Shown one piece after another: positions 7,988 through 16,840 of a DNA stretch of 64,000 bases; position 1 is the first letter of the stretch; every line of letters starts with the position of its first letter. The translations under genes were made by a program, and so were the position numbers. This stretch comes from JAFGBI01 sp964480725 (GTDB taxonomy: Bacteria > Myxococcota_A > Polyangia > Polyangiales > Polyangiaceae), in the NCBI GenBank assembly GCA_964480725.1, contig CAYZQO010000022.1, positions 17,508 through 81,507 on the forward strand, in the 5' to 3' direction. Under the pieces are notes generated by a model that saw only the letters and a program-made list of their open reading frames with translations, did not search any database and was not told the DNA's origin.

Positions 7988-10900
7988 TCAGTCGAAGGAC
8001 GTGTGCACGGCGATGCTCTCGAGGCTCACGAACAGCAGCCCCTGGCTCGAGCCGTCGGTCACGGCCAGCTCTTGGATCTGCGGGACGAAGGTCATCGACA
8101 GCGGGGAAACGTCCACCGAGGTCGTCGCTAGGCTGGCCGCCAGCGGTACGAAGCCGCCGCTGTACTGCCAAGTGAAGGCCATGTCGCGCTCGCTCCGGCG
8201 TCGCCCTCGGTAGATCGCGAAGCGGGTGGTGAGCCCGTCGAAGACGCAAGGCGAGCCGGGCGACACCGGCCCCGGCTCGTCGAGCACACAGACCAGGCAC
8301 TCACCCTCCGCGCAGGGCTCAACGCCGGAGTCCTCGGCCGGATCGAGCGCCTCCGCGGTGACGATCTCGAGCGCCCGAGAGGTCAACAGCTGGCGGCGCG
8401 GGTTACAGTCGTTGACGCAGCGCAGGTCGCCCCCGCGCGCGACGACGTGGTGCTGGGCCCCGCTGCCGGACCCGCTCAGCACCCACTGGTGCCCGGCTCG
8501 GACGCGGTACTCGAGCGCCTCGCCGCCGAAGCAGCAGTCGAGCAGGTCCAGCACCGCCTGGGCGTCCTCGCCGTCGAGGCCGCGCGGCGCGACGACGAGC
8601 CGCCCCTGGTAGGCCTCCAGGATCATCAGATCGCGCGCCCGCTGCGGCTCCTCCGCGGTCCCGAACGCCTCTTCGCAGGCGTAGAACGAGTTCGCGGCGT
8701 CGCCCCCGCAGCCGCGCGTCGCGGTTTCCCAGTACACGTCGTCCTCCTCCGGGATCTCAGAGGTGATCTGCACGTAGTCCGCGTGATGCCGCGCAAAGGC
8801 GTCGAGGTCCGCCGCCGCGATCTTGAGCTCTGCAGCCTGGAGGTGGGCGAGCTCCAGGTCCTCCACCCCGCGACCGCAGAACCCGGCGCCGAAGTCGGTC
8901 AGGTCCGCGCGCGGCTCGTCGGGGCGAACGGAGAGGTACCCCGCCGCCCGACCGGAGAGGACCGAGCCCTCGTAGACAAGCGCCAGTTCGTCGGCAGCGA
9001 GGAACGCGCGCGGCTCCCGGTAATTGAGACCGATCGCGTTGCGCTCGGCCACGGTGGGATCCGACTCGAGCCGGTTCTCCTCGTCGTTCGTGGCATAGAG
9101 CGAGGTGCCGAGGTAGACGGCGGCCGGCGTCCCGTCGGGGAAGTCGACAGCGAGGAGCTTCGGGTTCTCGAGCCCTTCGTCGGTCTGGTTGGTGGGCAGG
9201 CTCCCGCCGGTGTCGCTGCGGAGCTGCGGGAAGGTGCGGAGCGCCGGGGCCGAGACGCCCGCTTGAGCGGTGCTGGCATAGGGCCGGCCGCTGCGCAGGC
9301 GGTGTCGCTCGACCACGTGACAGCTGAGCTCCCCGGTGACCGTCGGGGTCCCCTCGAGGGTCCCATCGGTCGTGAAGACCCCCCCCGGCAGCTCGGGATC
9401 ACCGCGGCAGCCAGCGGCGTCCTCGCGATCCAATTGCTCGTTGGCCCGCAGGGGCCGTCGGCACGGCGCGTCGAGATCCTCCACGTCGATCACGGCAACG
9501 TTGCCGTTGGCGAGCAGCGCGAACCCGAACATCCCCCGCAGGCGATCCGGACGCGCCCCGGCGGAATAGCTCCCGTTGGGGCGGTGCTCGAGCGCGGGGC
9601 TCTCCGGATCCTCCGCCTCCAGCGCCGGGTCGGGATCGCAAAGCAAGCCCACGGTGGCGACGCCGGTGTCGGGGTCCGGGGCGGGCAGGTCGCGAAACAC
9701 GAACTCGAGATCCTTGACCGGGGTCCCGAACGCCAAACGATCCGGGATCTCGAACGGCGAGTACCGCATCCGCGGCCGCACCAGCGGCGTGCGGTCGATC
9801 GTCCCGGGACTCACGTCGAACGCCATCACCGTCCCCTGCCGGTCGTCGACCGCGTAGACGAAGCGCTCCCCGGTGGTGGTCAGCGGGCTCGCGGCGACGG
9901 CGCTGGCGAAGACCGCCCGCGTCGGCTCCTCGAACGAGCGCGGGACGAGCGGCGGGAGCGCCACCGGCGCACAGGGGTCAGCGACATCCAGGCGGTGGAC
10001 CACCGGCACGCCGAGGTCACCGAGATACAGGACGTCGTCCCGGACCTCGACCCCCGCCGGCCGCGAGAGATACTGGTCCGGCGCTGGACCAAAGGACAGG
10101 GGTGGCAGGCACGCCTGGGCGCCGGCGAGGTCTCCGGGGTCCTGCGACGGGAGCGGCTCGGGCACGGCGGTCGGCAGTTCGAACAGTCCCTCGAGCGCCA
10201 CGTCGGCGCAGGCCGGGAACGCCCCCGGCGCCACGTCGAGCACACGCTGCGCGTCGAGGATCCATAGCTGCCCAAGATCCGGGAGCGTGACCGCGAGCTT
10301 GCGGCGGCCCGGCGGGTCCGTCTCCTGCCGGAGGTCCGCCTCGCAACCGAGGTCGGCGGCGGTGACTGCCTCCGCCGGCGCCGCGGAGAGGGGCGCGGGC
10401 AGCTGATCCGGCGCCACCCGCCCGCTCGCGCAGGTTTCACGGATCCGCCCGGTCGCGTCGGGCGGGTCGACCAGCACGACCAGGCGCCCCGGCGCCGACG
10501 GCAACGCGCAGGCAGGCCACAGGGCCAGATCCGGGCGAGGACCTCCCGCGCGGGGGGGCAGCACGCAGCTCGAGGGGAGCGCGGTGATCGAGTGGTGGTG
10601 GGGCCCGCCCGCGCTGGCGACGAACGCCGCGACCCCGCCCGGGGTGGCGACGATGTCGACGGGGTTCTCCCCGACCGGCAGGAACGTCGCGCCGGGCACC
10701 CAGGGGTCGTTATCGACCACCGTGGTCGCGGACAGATCGACCACGGCGACCTCGCCACGCTGCGTCTGCGTCACCAGCGCAAAGAGGTCCACGTCCTCGT
10801 CCTGGTGGTCGAAGTCGGGGCACTCGTCGAGGTCGCGACCGGGATCGCGCGCCGCATCCATGGAAAGACAGAGGAAGGCGACGGCGTTGCTGCGCTCCAA

Positions 10901-10993
10901 AGTGCGCACCGTCTCGTCGAGATCCGGCTCATTGCAGGCGCCGACCGCAGCAGCGCCGGCCAGCACCAAACCCAATCGGATCCAGGGGTTCAC
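7988..10993 (-). CDS. Large lipoprotein with propeller-like repeats, function unknown
   Basis: 1001 residues beginning with a lipoprotein signal (MNPWIRLGLVLAGAAAVGAC, lipid Cys at 20), so it is probably anchored in the envelope. The body contains recurring segments such as GEVAVVDLSA, GQLWILDAQRV and NVAVIDVEDL, resembling blades of YncE/NHL-type beta-propellers. It has several Cys-rich stretches (CVNDCNPRR; CAEGECLVC). The start overlaps the stop of the upstream lipoprotein gene by four bases (ATGA), indicating coupled translation and probably a partner role. No catalytic motif is visible. Surface binding or scaffold function is an inference only. Confidence 0.75.
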   Translation of the reverse strand: MNPWIRLGLVLAGAAAVGACNEPDLDETVRTLERSNAVAFLCLSMDAARDPGRDLDECPDFDHQDEDVDLFALVTQTQRGEVAVVDLSATTVVDNDPWVPGATFLPVGENPVDIVATPGGVAAFVASAGGPHHHSITALPSSCVLPPRAGGPRPDLALWPACALPSAPGRLVVLVDPPDATGRIRETCASGRVAPDQLPAPLSAAPAEAVTAADLGCEADLRQETDPPGRRKLAVTLPDLGQLWILDAQRVLDVAPGAFPACADVALEGLFELPTAVPEPLPSQDPGDLAGAQACLPPLSFGPAPDQYLSRPAGVEVRDDVLYLGDLGVPVVHRLDVADPCAPVALPPLVPRSFEEPTRAVFASAVAASPLTTTGERFVYAVDDRQGTVMAFDVSPGTIDRTPLVRPRMRYSPFEIPDRLAFGTPVKDLEFVFRDLPAPDPDTGVATVGLLCDPDPALEAEDPESPALEHRPNGSYSAGARPDRLRGMFGFALLANGNVAVIDVEDLDAPCRRPLRANEQLDREDAAGCRGDPELPGGVFTTDGTLEGTPTVTGELSCHVVERHRLRSGRPYASTAQAGVSAPALRTFPQLRSDTGGSLPTNQTDEGLENPKLLAVDFPDGTPAAVYLGTSLYATNDEENRLESDPTVAERNAIGLNYREPRAFLAADELALVYEGSVLSGRAAGYLSVRPDEPRADLTDFGAGFCGRGVEDLELAHLQAAELKIAAADLDAFARHHADYVQITSEIPEEDDVYWETATRGCGGDAANSFYACEEAFGTAEEPQRARDLMILEAYQGRLVVAPRGLDGEDAQAVLDLLDCCFGGEALEYRVRAGHQWVLSGSGSGAQHHVVARGGDLRCVNDCNPRRQLLTSRALEIVTAEALDPAEDSGVEPCAEGECLVCVLDEPGPVSPGSPCVFDGLTTRFAIYRGRRRSERDMAFTWQYSGGFVPLAASLATTSVDVSPLSMTFVPQIQELAVTDGSSQGLLFVSLESIAVHTSFD

Positions 10994-12630
10994 TTGGTCG
11001 CCCTCGGGGGGACGGGATTGCCGACGGTCAGCACAATCTCGCCGTAAGTGTGGTGGTGCCGCTGATCGAGATCCACGACGGCGAGGTAAGAGTCGGTGAA
11101 GTGAGCGAGGTAGCCGAGCGACCGGGGCGCGGACTCGACGTCACCCGACCGGCCCGGGTCGGCGTCTACCACGAAGGCGTGCGGGCCCCGCCCGGTGGTG
11201 ACCGTCTTCTCGATCCGCCGCGCCACTGGGTCGTAGATCACGAGGCGCCGCTGGTCGAAGCACAGGACGAAGACGCGGGGGACCAGCCGCCCCTCCGGGT
11301 CAACCGCCGACCCGACCACGACGCGCGAGGCGCCGACGGGGAGCGGAATGCTGTCGTAGAAGATGGGCAAATCGTCGCTTGAGGTGGGGGTGGCGTCGGG
11401 CCGCGTGGCACCGACGAGCAGGCTGTCGGGACTTCGGTTGGAGACGTACACGCCCAGCGGGATCCCGGCGCACTCGCCCAAACAGGCCGGATCCTCCGCG
11501 CAGTTGGCCTCGCAGGCTCGCCGCTGACCGGCGTCGATCGCGATCCCGCGGGAGTCGTAGCCGGTCGCGTTGGCGGTGATGACGACCCCCCCCGACTGGT
11601 CGAGGAAGGGGCGCTGGACGCTGCCGGGCGAGGTCGGATCGACGTCGTCGTAGAAGCGCAGCAGGCGCACCTCCGGACTGTCCCGGAAGGTCGCCAGGAA
11701 CCCAGGGCGATAGGCGTAGCCCGTCGCCGCGACCACCGCTGGCTCGGGGATCGCGGCGATCCCGACCACTCGCTGCGGCAACCCCCCGGCGACGAACTCG
11801 AGCCGGACGGGGTGCTCCCAGTCGTTGACGAACAGCGAGACGCTCCCGTCGGTCTGGTGGGTGACCGCGATGGCCCCGCCGTCAGCGCTCGCGTCGAGGG
11901 CGAACGGCTCCGGCGGCATCCGGAGGTCCCGGGTGTTCTCGGTGTCTGGGTCGTCTCCGGCGCGATAGGCGTCGGCGCACTTGCCCTCGTTACGGTCCTG
12001 GCCGCAGTAAAGGCGGCTGCCTGCCGCTTGAACGTCGATGGTGTGGAGCGTCGCGTCGCCCCGAACCGGGACGAAGAGCCGCCCCGCAAGGTCGCCGCCC
12101 GCGGCGCCCGCCGGGGCGGCCCGGTACAGGACGTCGGTGGCGAAGGCACCCACCTTCACCGCATCGACCTGCAGCGGCTCCCCGCCGTCCTGGGGCGACA
12201 GGGCGTCGAGGTACTCGCAGCGCCCCGGCTCGAGCCACCGGCTGGCCACCGCGCGCTCGCGGAGTGCTCCGCAGGGGACGCCGGCGTGGGGCCCCTCGCG
12301 GTCCACACACCAGTGGCTCGGCGATCCCCGGTTCTGATCCGTCGGCTCGTCGTCGCAGCGCTGCGCGGTGGGGCAGTCCTCGTCGGTCGCGCAGCTCTGG
12401 GGCACGAGGCCGCGCAACCGCGCGAGATCGAAGGCGTGCACCACGCCACCGTTGTACTGGAGGTCGAAGTCGCTGCTCACCACGAAGAGCCGCGTCCCGG
12501 CGTCGTCGAGCGCGACCCCGACCGGAAAGTAGACGCGACTGAGCGGCGGATCCCGACCCTCCCCCGGCGGGAAACAGGCGGTCGCAGTGAGCAGGAGCGC
12601 GCAGGCGCCCGCGCGACGGGATAAGGTCAT
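10990..12630 (-). CDS. Lipoprotein with YncE-like propeller repeats
   Basis: 546 residues with a lipoprotein signal, MTLSRRAGACALLLTATAC (lipid Cys at 19). Immediately after, YFPVGVALDDAGTRLFVVSSD reads as a first propeller blade, and GGAIAVTHQTDGSVSLFVND and YLAHFTDSYLAVVDLDQRHH as later ones. Paired cysteines (CATDEDCPTAQRC; CEANCAEDPACLGEC) suggest disulfides outside the cytoplasm. It is the first gene of a two-gene set: its stop overlaps the start of the 1001-residue lipoprotein by four bases. Family function is unknown; both proteins probably work together at the cell envelope. Confidence 0.75.
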   Translation of the reverse strand: MTLSRRAGACALLLTATACFPPGEGRDPPLSRVYFPVGVALDDAGTRLFVVSSDFDLQYNGGVVHAFDLARLRGLVPQSCATDEDCPTAQRCDDEPTDQNRGSPSHWCVDREGPHAGVPCGALRERAVASRWLEPGRCEYLDALSPQDGGEPLQVDAVKVGAFATDVLYRAAPAGAAGGDLAGRLFVPVRGDATLHTIDVQAAGSRLYCGQDRNEGKCADAYRAGDDPDTENTRDLRMPPEPFALDASADGGAIAVTHQTDGSVSLFVNDWEHPVRLEFVAGGLPQRVVGIAAIPEPAVVAATGYAYRPGFLATFRDSPEVRLLRFYDDVDPTSPGSVQRPFLDQSGGVVITANATGYDSRGIAIDAGQRRACEANCAEDPACLGECAGIPLGVYVSNRSPDSLLVGATRPDATPTSSDDLPIFYDSIPLPVGASRVVVGSAVDPEGRLVPRVFVLCFDQRRLVIYDPVARRIEKTVTTGRGPHAFVVDADPGRSGDVESAPRSLGYLAHFTDSYLAVVDLDQRHHHTYGEIVLTVGNPVPPRATK

Positions 12631-12784
12631 CGGCGGCGCAGCCTACATCACGCCCGGAGGTCGTGCACCCGCCCCGGTGCGCCCAAGGTCGTGCCGCCGC
12701 ACGAGCCCGCCGGGACGCTCATTCGCCCTGCCGAACGCCACGCACGGCTCGCGGGCCGCTGCGAAAAATGAGCTCCGACCAACC

Positions 12785-12964
12785 TCAGCCGAGGTCCAGG
12801 ATGACCACGCCACGCTCCACCGTCTCTGGCTCGACGGGAGCATCGGGGGCAGGCCGATAGATGTCCTCCGGGAGCTCGAGCCGCGGCTGCTCGCGTTCCT
12901 CGCGCTGGCGGCGAGCTTCCTCTTCGCGCCTCCGGATCTGCTCGATGATGAATGGCGGCAACAT
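12785..12964 (-). CDS. Small conserved-looking charged protein (59 aa), unknown function
   Basis: A 59-residue gene missed if only longer frames are considered. It starts MLPPFIIEQIRRREEEARRQ, an amphipathic, highly charged helix likely to form a coiled coil, and continues with a Pro-rich tail ending VERGVVILDLG. The ATG at 12964 is preceded by GGGAGG six bases upstream, one of the best ribosome sites in the window, and by a candidate promoter at 13011-13038. Acidic and basic residues alternate and there is no signal peptide, so it should be cytoplasmic. I have an impression of similar short proteins in other myxobacterial genomes but cannot confirm it here. No function is assigned. Confidence 0.7.
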   Translation of the reverse strand: MLPPFIIEQIRRREEEARRQREEREQPRLELPEDIYRPAPDAPVEPETVERGVVILDLG

Positions 12965-13010
12965 CCGGAACCTCCCGACAGGACCAAGCAGTAACCAAGC
13001 TCTACCAGGT

Positions 13011-13038
13011 ACTTTAACTACCCCCCCGAACGGGTCAA
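13011..13038 (-). promoter_or_regulatory. Candidate sigma70 promoter for the 59-aa gene
   Basis: On the minus strand TTGACC (13038-13033) and TAAAGT (13016-13011) are separated by 16 bases. They match five and four of six consensus positions and lie in an AT-richer pocket of an otherwise very GC-rich region. The -10 ends 47 bases before the start codon, giving a leader of roughly 40 bases. Confidence 0.5.
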
Positions 13039-13186
13039 GTTTGGCCGCAGCACTTTTTGTGCCAGCACGACCAGTGAACGGTCCCGGTGAGACGTCCCGA
13101 CACGCCGATCCGATGCAGAGACTTCGCGCGCCCGCGCGGAGCGGCGCGGAGGATCCCCGTGGCGGGGTCGTGGTAGCGTCGGCGCG

Positions 13187-14536
13187 GTGTGGCGCAGGAG
13201 GCGAAGCCGTGATCGCGAGGCGCGAAGGGCGTCCGTCGTCGCCGCGCTCCTCGCCTCGTCCGCGACCTCTGCAGCCCAGGGCGCCTTCGAGGCCCACGAC
13301 CGTGGCTGGGAGGGCACGAGCGAGTTCGTCGCGCTCGCGGAGGAGCGCCTCGGAGCGGGACGGGTCCGAGCCACGAACGTGCTCGACTGGCGCGACCTCG
13401 AGCCCCGAGACGGAGTGATCGTGCTGCACCCGCTCGACGACGTCGACTTCGTCGAGGCGTCGAGCTTCCTCCGCGCGGGCGGGCGGCTCGCGGTGCTCGA
13501 CGACCACGGCCGCGGCACGGTCTTGCTCGAGCATTTCCGGATTCGGCGCGTTCCCGCGCCGAAGACCCCCCGCCGGGCGCTGCGGGCGGACCCGGATCTG
13601 GGGCTCGCGTTCCCGAGCGTGCAGTTGATCGCCGGCCATGAGCAGGGACGCCACCCGATCGTGGCCGACGTGGAGGAACTGGTCACGAACCACCCGACCG
13701 GGCTCGAGCACCCCGACCTCACCCCCGTCCTGGCGATTCCCGCCATCGACGAGCCGGAGGTGACGCTCGCGATCACCGGGATCATCGCCGAGCGGGGACG
13801 GCTCTTCGCGATGGGTGACCCCTCGGTGTTGATCAACCTGATGTTGCGCTACCCCGGCAACCGCGCCTTCGCATCCGGCTTGGTCGACTACCTGGTGGAG
13901 GACGACGCCTGGGGCGCCCGCGGGGGACGGCTCTTCCTGCTGACCAATGGGTTCGACCAGCGACGGACCCGGGGCCACGCAGCAAACCTGGTGCGGGACC
14001 TCGACGATCGGCTCGGTGCGCTCCGGGAGCGGCTGGGGCGAGCGCACGAGGAGGGGCTGCCGGGCGGGGTCGCGGTGCTGTTGGCGATCCTGGCCGCGGT
14101 TGGCACCATCGGGTGGGTGATGGGTGCGGCAACCCGGCCGTACCGCCAGACGCCCCCCCGCTTCGCCCGGGCCCCGACCCTGGTCGCGCAGGGTGGAGCC
14201 GCGGGCCGGGTAGCGCTCCTCGCGGCGCCGACCACGCACCGGGCGCTCGTGCTGCTCGAGCTCGCGAACGCCCTGCAGGAGCGCCTCGGGCTGATGCTCG
14301 GGCTGTCACCGCCGTTCGGCTGGAGCGAGGTCCTGTCGGAGATCGATCGACAAAGGGCGCTCGGTCAGCGATCGTCGGCGTTGCTCCGCCAAGAGGTCGA
14401 GCAGATCCGGGCCCTCGAGTCGGCGATCGCTGCTTCCCGACCGACTCGAGCCACGGCCGATAGGGTCCACCGCATGCGCGCCACCATCGAATCGATCCTT
14501 TCCGAGGTCGCCGAGCCAAGGGGGGGCACCGCGTGA
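13187..14536 (+). CDS. DUF4350-type membrane protein
   Basis: 449 residues starting at GTG 13187. An Arg-rich N-region precedes a hydrophobic segment (VVAALLASSATSAAQGA), consistent with export. The domain that follows (GWEGTSEFVALAEERL... VIVLHPLDDVDFVEASSFLRAGGRLAVLDDHG) resembles DUF4350, which occurs beside MoxR ATPases. A transmembrane helix lies near residues 286-312 (GVAVLLAILAAVGTIGWVMGA), leaving a cytoplasmic C-terminal helical region. The stop overlaps the moxR start (GTGA), so the two are translationally coupled. Such proteins are thought to work with MoxR and DUF58 proteins in envelope stress or complex assembly; specific function unknown. Confidence 0.75.
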   Translation: MWRRRRSRDREARRASVVAALLASSATSAAQGAFEAHDRGWEGTSEFVALAEERLGAGRVRATNVLDWRDLEPRDGVIVLHPLDDVDFVEASSFLRAGGRLAVLDDHGRGTVLLEHFRIRRVPAPKTPRRALRADPDLGLAFPSVQLIAGHEQGRHPIVADVEELVTNHPTGLEHPDLTPVLAIPAIDEPEVTLAITGIIAERGRLFAMGDPSVLINLMLRYPGNRAFASGLVDYLVEDDAWGARGGRLFLLTNGFDQRRTRGHAANLVRDLDDRLGALRERLGRAHEEGLPGGVAVLLAILAAVGTIGWVMGAATRPYRQTPPRFARAPTLVAQGGAAGRVALLAAPTTHRALVLLELANALQERLGLMLGLSPPFGWSEVLSEIDRQRALGQRSSALLRQEVEQIRALESAIAASRPTRATADRVHRMRATIESILSEVAEPRGGTA

Positions 14537-15504
14537 CCCAGGCCTTGAGCATGAGCGAGCTGGAGACGGCGCGCGAACGGCTGGCCGAGGTCCGGCGCAC
14601 CGTCAGCGTCGTCTACATCGGGGACTCCGGCGCCATCGATCTGATGCTGGTGGCGCTGCTGGCGCGCGGCCACGTCCTGCTGGAGGGCGTCCCGGGCATC
14701 GCCAAGACCACGCTCGTGAAGGCCTTCGCCACGACGCTCGGCTGTGCCGTCCGCCGGATCCAGTTCACCCCCGACCTGCTCCCCGCGGACATCACCGGCA
14801 CCTATGTCCTGAGCCCCCGCGATGGCTCCTTCTCCCTCCGCGCCGGACCGGTCTTCGCCAACGTCGTGCTCGCCGACGAGATCAACCGCGCGCCGGCCAA
14901 GACCCAGTCCGCACTGCTCGAGGCGATGCAGGAGCGCCAGGTCACCATCGAGGGGGACCGCTTCGAGTTGCCCGACCCGTTCTTCGTCCTGGCCACCCAG
15001 AACCCGATCGACCTCGAGGGGACCTACCCGCTGCCCGAGGCGCAGATCGACCGGTTCCTGGTGCGCATCCTGATGGGGTACCCGAACGCACGAGAGGAGG
15101 TCGCGATGCTCCGAACCCACGCCGTCGCCGCCCCGGAGCCGCGGGCGGTCCTCTCCCCGCAAGACGCCCTCCACCTACAGTCCGTGTCCGCGCGCATCCA
15201 CGTCGAGGATGACCTCTACGACTACGTGGTCCACCTGACCGCCTTCACCCGCACCCACCCGCGGGTCGTGCTCGGGGCCTCACCGCGCGCCGCTCTCGCG
15301 CTCCTCCGCGCGGCGAAGGCGCAGGCGACGCTAGCGGGGCGGCCGTTCGTGACCCCAGACGACGTCCGGACCGTGGCGGGGCCGGTGCTGGCGCACCGTC
15401 TCGTCCTGCTCCCCGAGCACGAGGGCGACGCCCGGGCGCGACAGTCGGTGGTGGACGAGGCCCTGCAGAAGGTAGGATACCGCCGCGCGGTGCGCCCGGT
15501 CTGA
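14533..15504 (+). CDS. MoxR-family AAA+ ATPase
   Basis: 323 residues, normal MoxR length. Walker A is GVPGIAKTT (near residues 54-62). Walker B is VVLADEINRAPAKTQSALLE, followed by ATQNPIDLEGTYPLPEAQIDRF, the sensor/arginine-finger region typical of the MoxR clade. It starts at GTG 14533, inside the stop of the DUF4350 gene; an ATG six codons later is an alternative. MoxR ATPases are cytoplasmic chaperone-like machines usually encoded with DUF58 and VWA proteins. Here the DUF58 gene is 3.9 kb downstream, separated by three unrelated genes. A hairpin follows the gene. Confidence 0.93.
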   Translation: MTQALSMSELETARERLAEVRRTVSVVYIGDSGAIDLMLVALLARGHVLLEGVPGIAKTTLVKAFATTLGCAVRRIQFTPDLLPADITGTYVLSPRDGSFSLRAGPVFANVVLADEINRAPAKTQSALLEAMQERQVTIEGDRFELPDPFFVLATQNPIDLEGTYPLPEAQIDRFLVRILMGYPNAREEVAMLRTHAVAAPEPRAVLSPQDALHLQSVSARIHVEDDLYDYVVHLTAFTRTHPRVVLGASPRAALALLRAAKAQATLAGRPFVTPDDVRTVAGPVLAHRLVLLPEHEGDARARQSVVDEALQKVGYRRAVRPV

Positions 15505-15554
15505 GCGATCGGGCCTCCCCCGCCGAGCACGGCCCCTGAGCAGTCCCGGCGCGA

Positions 15555-15571
15555 GCGCCCGACGCGGGCGC
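15555..15571 (+). terminator. Hairpin downstream of moxR
   Basis: Perfect 7-bp stem (GCGCCCG / CGGGCGC) with a 3-base loop, 50 bases after the moxR stop and 45 bases before the DUF1015 gene. No U-tract. Likely separates the two transcription units. Confidence 0.4.
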
Positions 15572-15616
15572 CCGATCCGCGCCGACCCGTTTCTGGCCCA
15601 GAGAGAGCTCCTCACC

Positions 15617-16834
15617 ATGGCGATCATCCACCCCTTCACCGCCCTCCGCCCACCGCCCGAGCATGCCGCCGAGGTCGCGGCGCCTCCCTACGACGTCATC
15701 GATTCGCGCGAGGCTCGCACCCTGGCGACGGGGAAGCCCCGCAGCTACCTGCACGTCTCGCGCCCCGAGATCGATCTGCCCGAGGGCACGGACGAGCACG
15801 GCGACGCGGTGTACGCCCGCGGCACGGAGAACTTGCGCCGCGCCATGGCTGAGCGCTCGCTGGTCCGGGATCCCAAGCCCAGTTTATACGTCTACACACA
15901 GGTGATGGGGTCACACCGGCAGAGTGGCATCGTCGCCTGCGCCTCCGTCGCCGACTACGACGCGGACGTGATCAAGAAGCACGAGAAGACGCGGCAAGAC
16001 AAGGAGGACGACCGGACGCGCCACATCCACGAGCTCGGCGCCCACGACGAGCCCGTGTTCCTGACCTACCGGGCCGAGCCGCGGATCGACGCCATCGTGA
16101 CCGAGATCCAGACGGCGCCACCGGACGTCGATCTGGTGACGGACGACGGCATCGGGCACACCCTGTGGGTCGCGCCGGCCGTCGTCACCGCCGCGCTGGT
16201 CGCCGAGTTCGGCGCCGTGAGCCCGCTGTACGTGGCGGACGGGCACCACCGGAGCGCCGCGGCGTCCCGGGTCCACGCGCTCCGCCGTGGCCAGCCCGGG
16301 GAGCACGACCGCTTCATGGCGGTGATCTTCCCGCACAACCAGATGCAGATCCTGCCCTACAACCGCGTCGTGCGAGATCTCGCCGGTCGCTCGCCCGACG
16401 CGTTGCTCGCCGCGCTCGCCGAGCGCTTCGACGTCACGCCGGCGGCGGCCCCGGCCCCGGCGGCAGCGCTCACGTTCGGCGCTTACCTCGGCGGCGGTCG
16501 GTGGGTGACCCTCCGCGTCCGGCCCGGGACCTACCCCGCCGAAGATCCGGTCGCTAGCCTCGACGCGTCCATCTGCCAGGACCAGCTGCTCGGGCCGATC
16601 TTCGGGGTCACCGATCCGCGCCGAGACCGGCACGTGGACTTCGTGGGGGGTATCCGCGGAGCGCGCGAGCTCGAGCGCCGCGTCGACGAGGGCGGTTGGT
16701 CGCTCGCGCTGCACCTGTACCCCACCAGCATCGAGCAGCTGATGGCCGTGAGCGACGCGGGCCTGCTGATGCCGCCCAAGAGCACTTGGTTCGAGCCCAA
16801 GCTCCGCAGTGGCCTGTTCGTCCACACCTTCTGA
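15617..16834 (+). CDS. DUF1015 family protein
   Basis: 405 residues starting MAIIHPFTALRPPPE, with the DUF1015 hallmarks: an opening R-P-x-x-x-x-A-x-x-V-A-x-P-P-Y-D-V segment, GIVACASVADYDADVIKKHEKT, and YVADGHHRSAAASRV with the conserved D-G-H-H-R motif near residue 207. The length is typical. Proteins of this family are soluble and cytoplasmic, and in many genomes sit near serine-biosynthesis genes; the biochemical role is unsettled. The conserved His and Arg residues suggest an enzyme or ParB-like nucleotide-binding fold, but that is inference. It ends six bases from the convergent Omp85-like gene. Confidence 0.9.
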   Translation: MAIIHPFTALRPPPEHAAEVAAPPYDVIDSREARTLATGKPRSYLHVSRPEIDLPEGTDEHGDAVYARGTENLRRAMAERSLVRDPKPSLYVYTQVMGSHRQSGIVACASVADYDADVIKKHEKTRQDKEDDRTRHIHELGAHDEPVFLTYRAEPRIDAIVTEIQTAPPDVDLVTDDGIGHTLWVAPAVVTAALVAEFGAVSPLYVADGHHRSAAASRVHALRRGQPGEHDRFMAVIFPHNQMQILPYNRVVRDLAGRSPDALLAALAERFDVTPAAAPAPAAALTFGAYLGGGRWVTLRVRPGTYPAEDPVASLDASICQDQLLGPIFGVTDPRRDRHVDFVGGIRGARELERRVDEGGWSLALHLYPTSIEQLMAVSDAGLLMPPKSTWFEPKLRSGLFVHTF

Positions 16835-16840
16835 GCCCGG

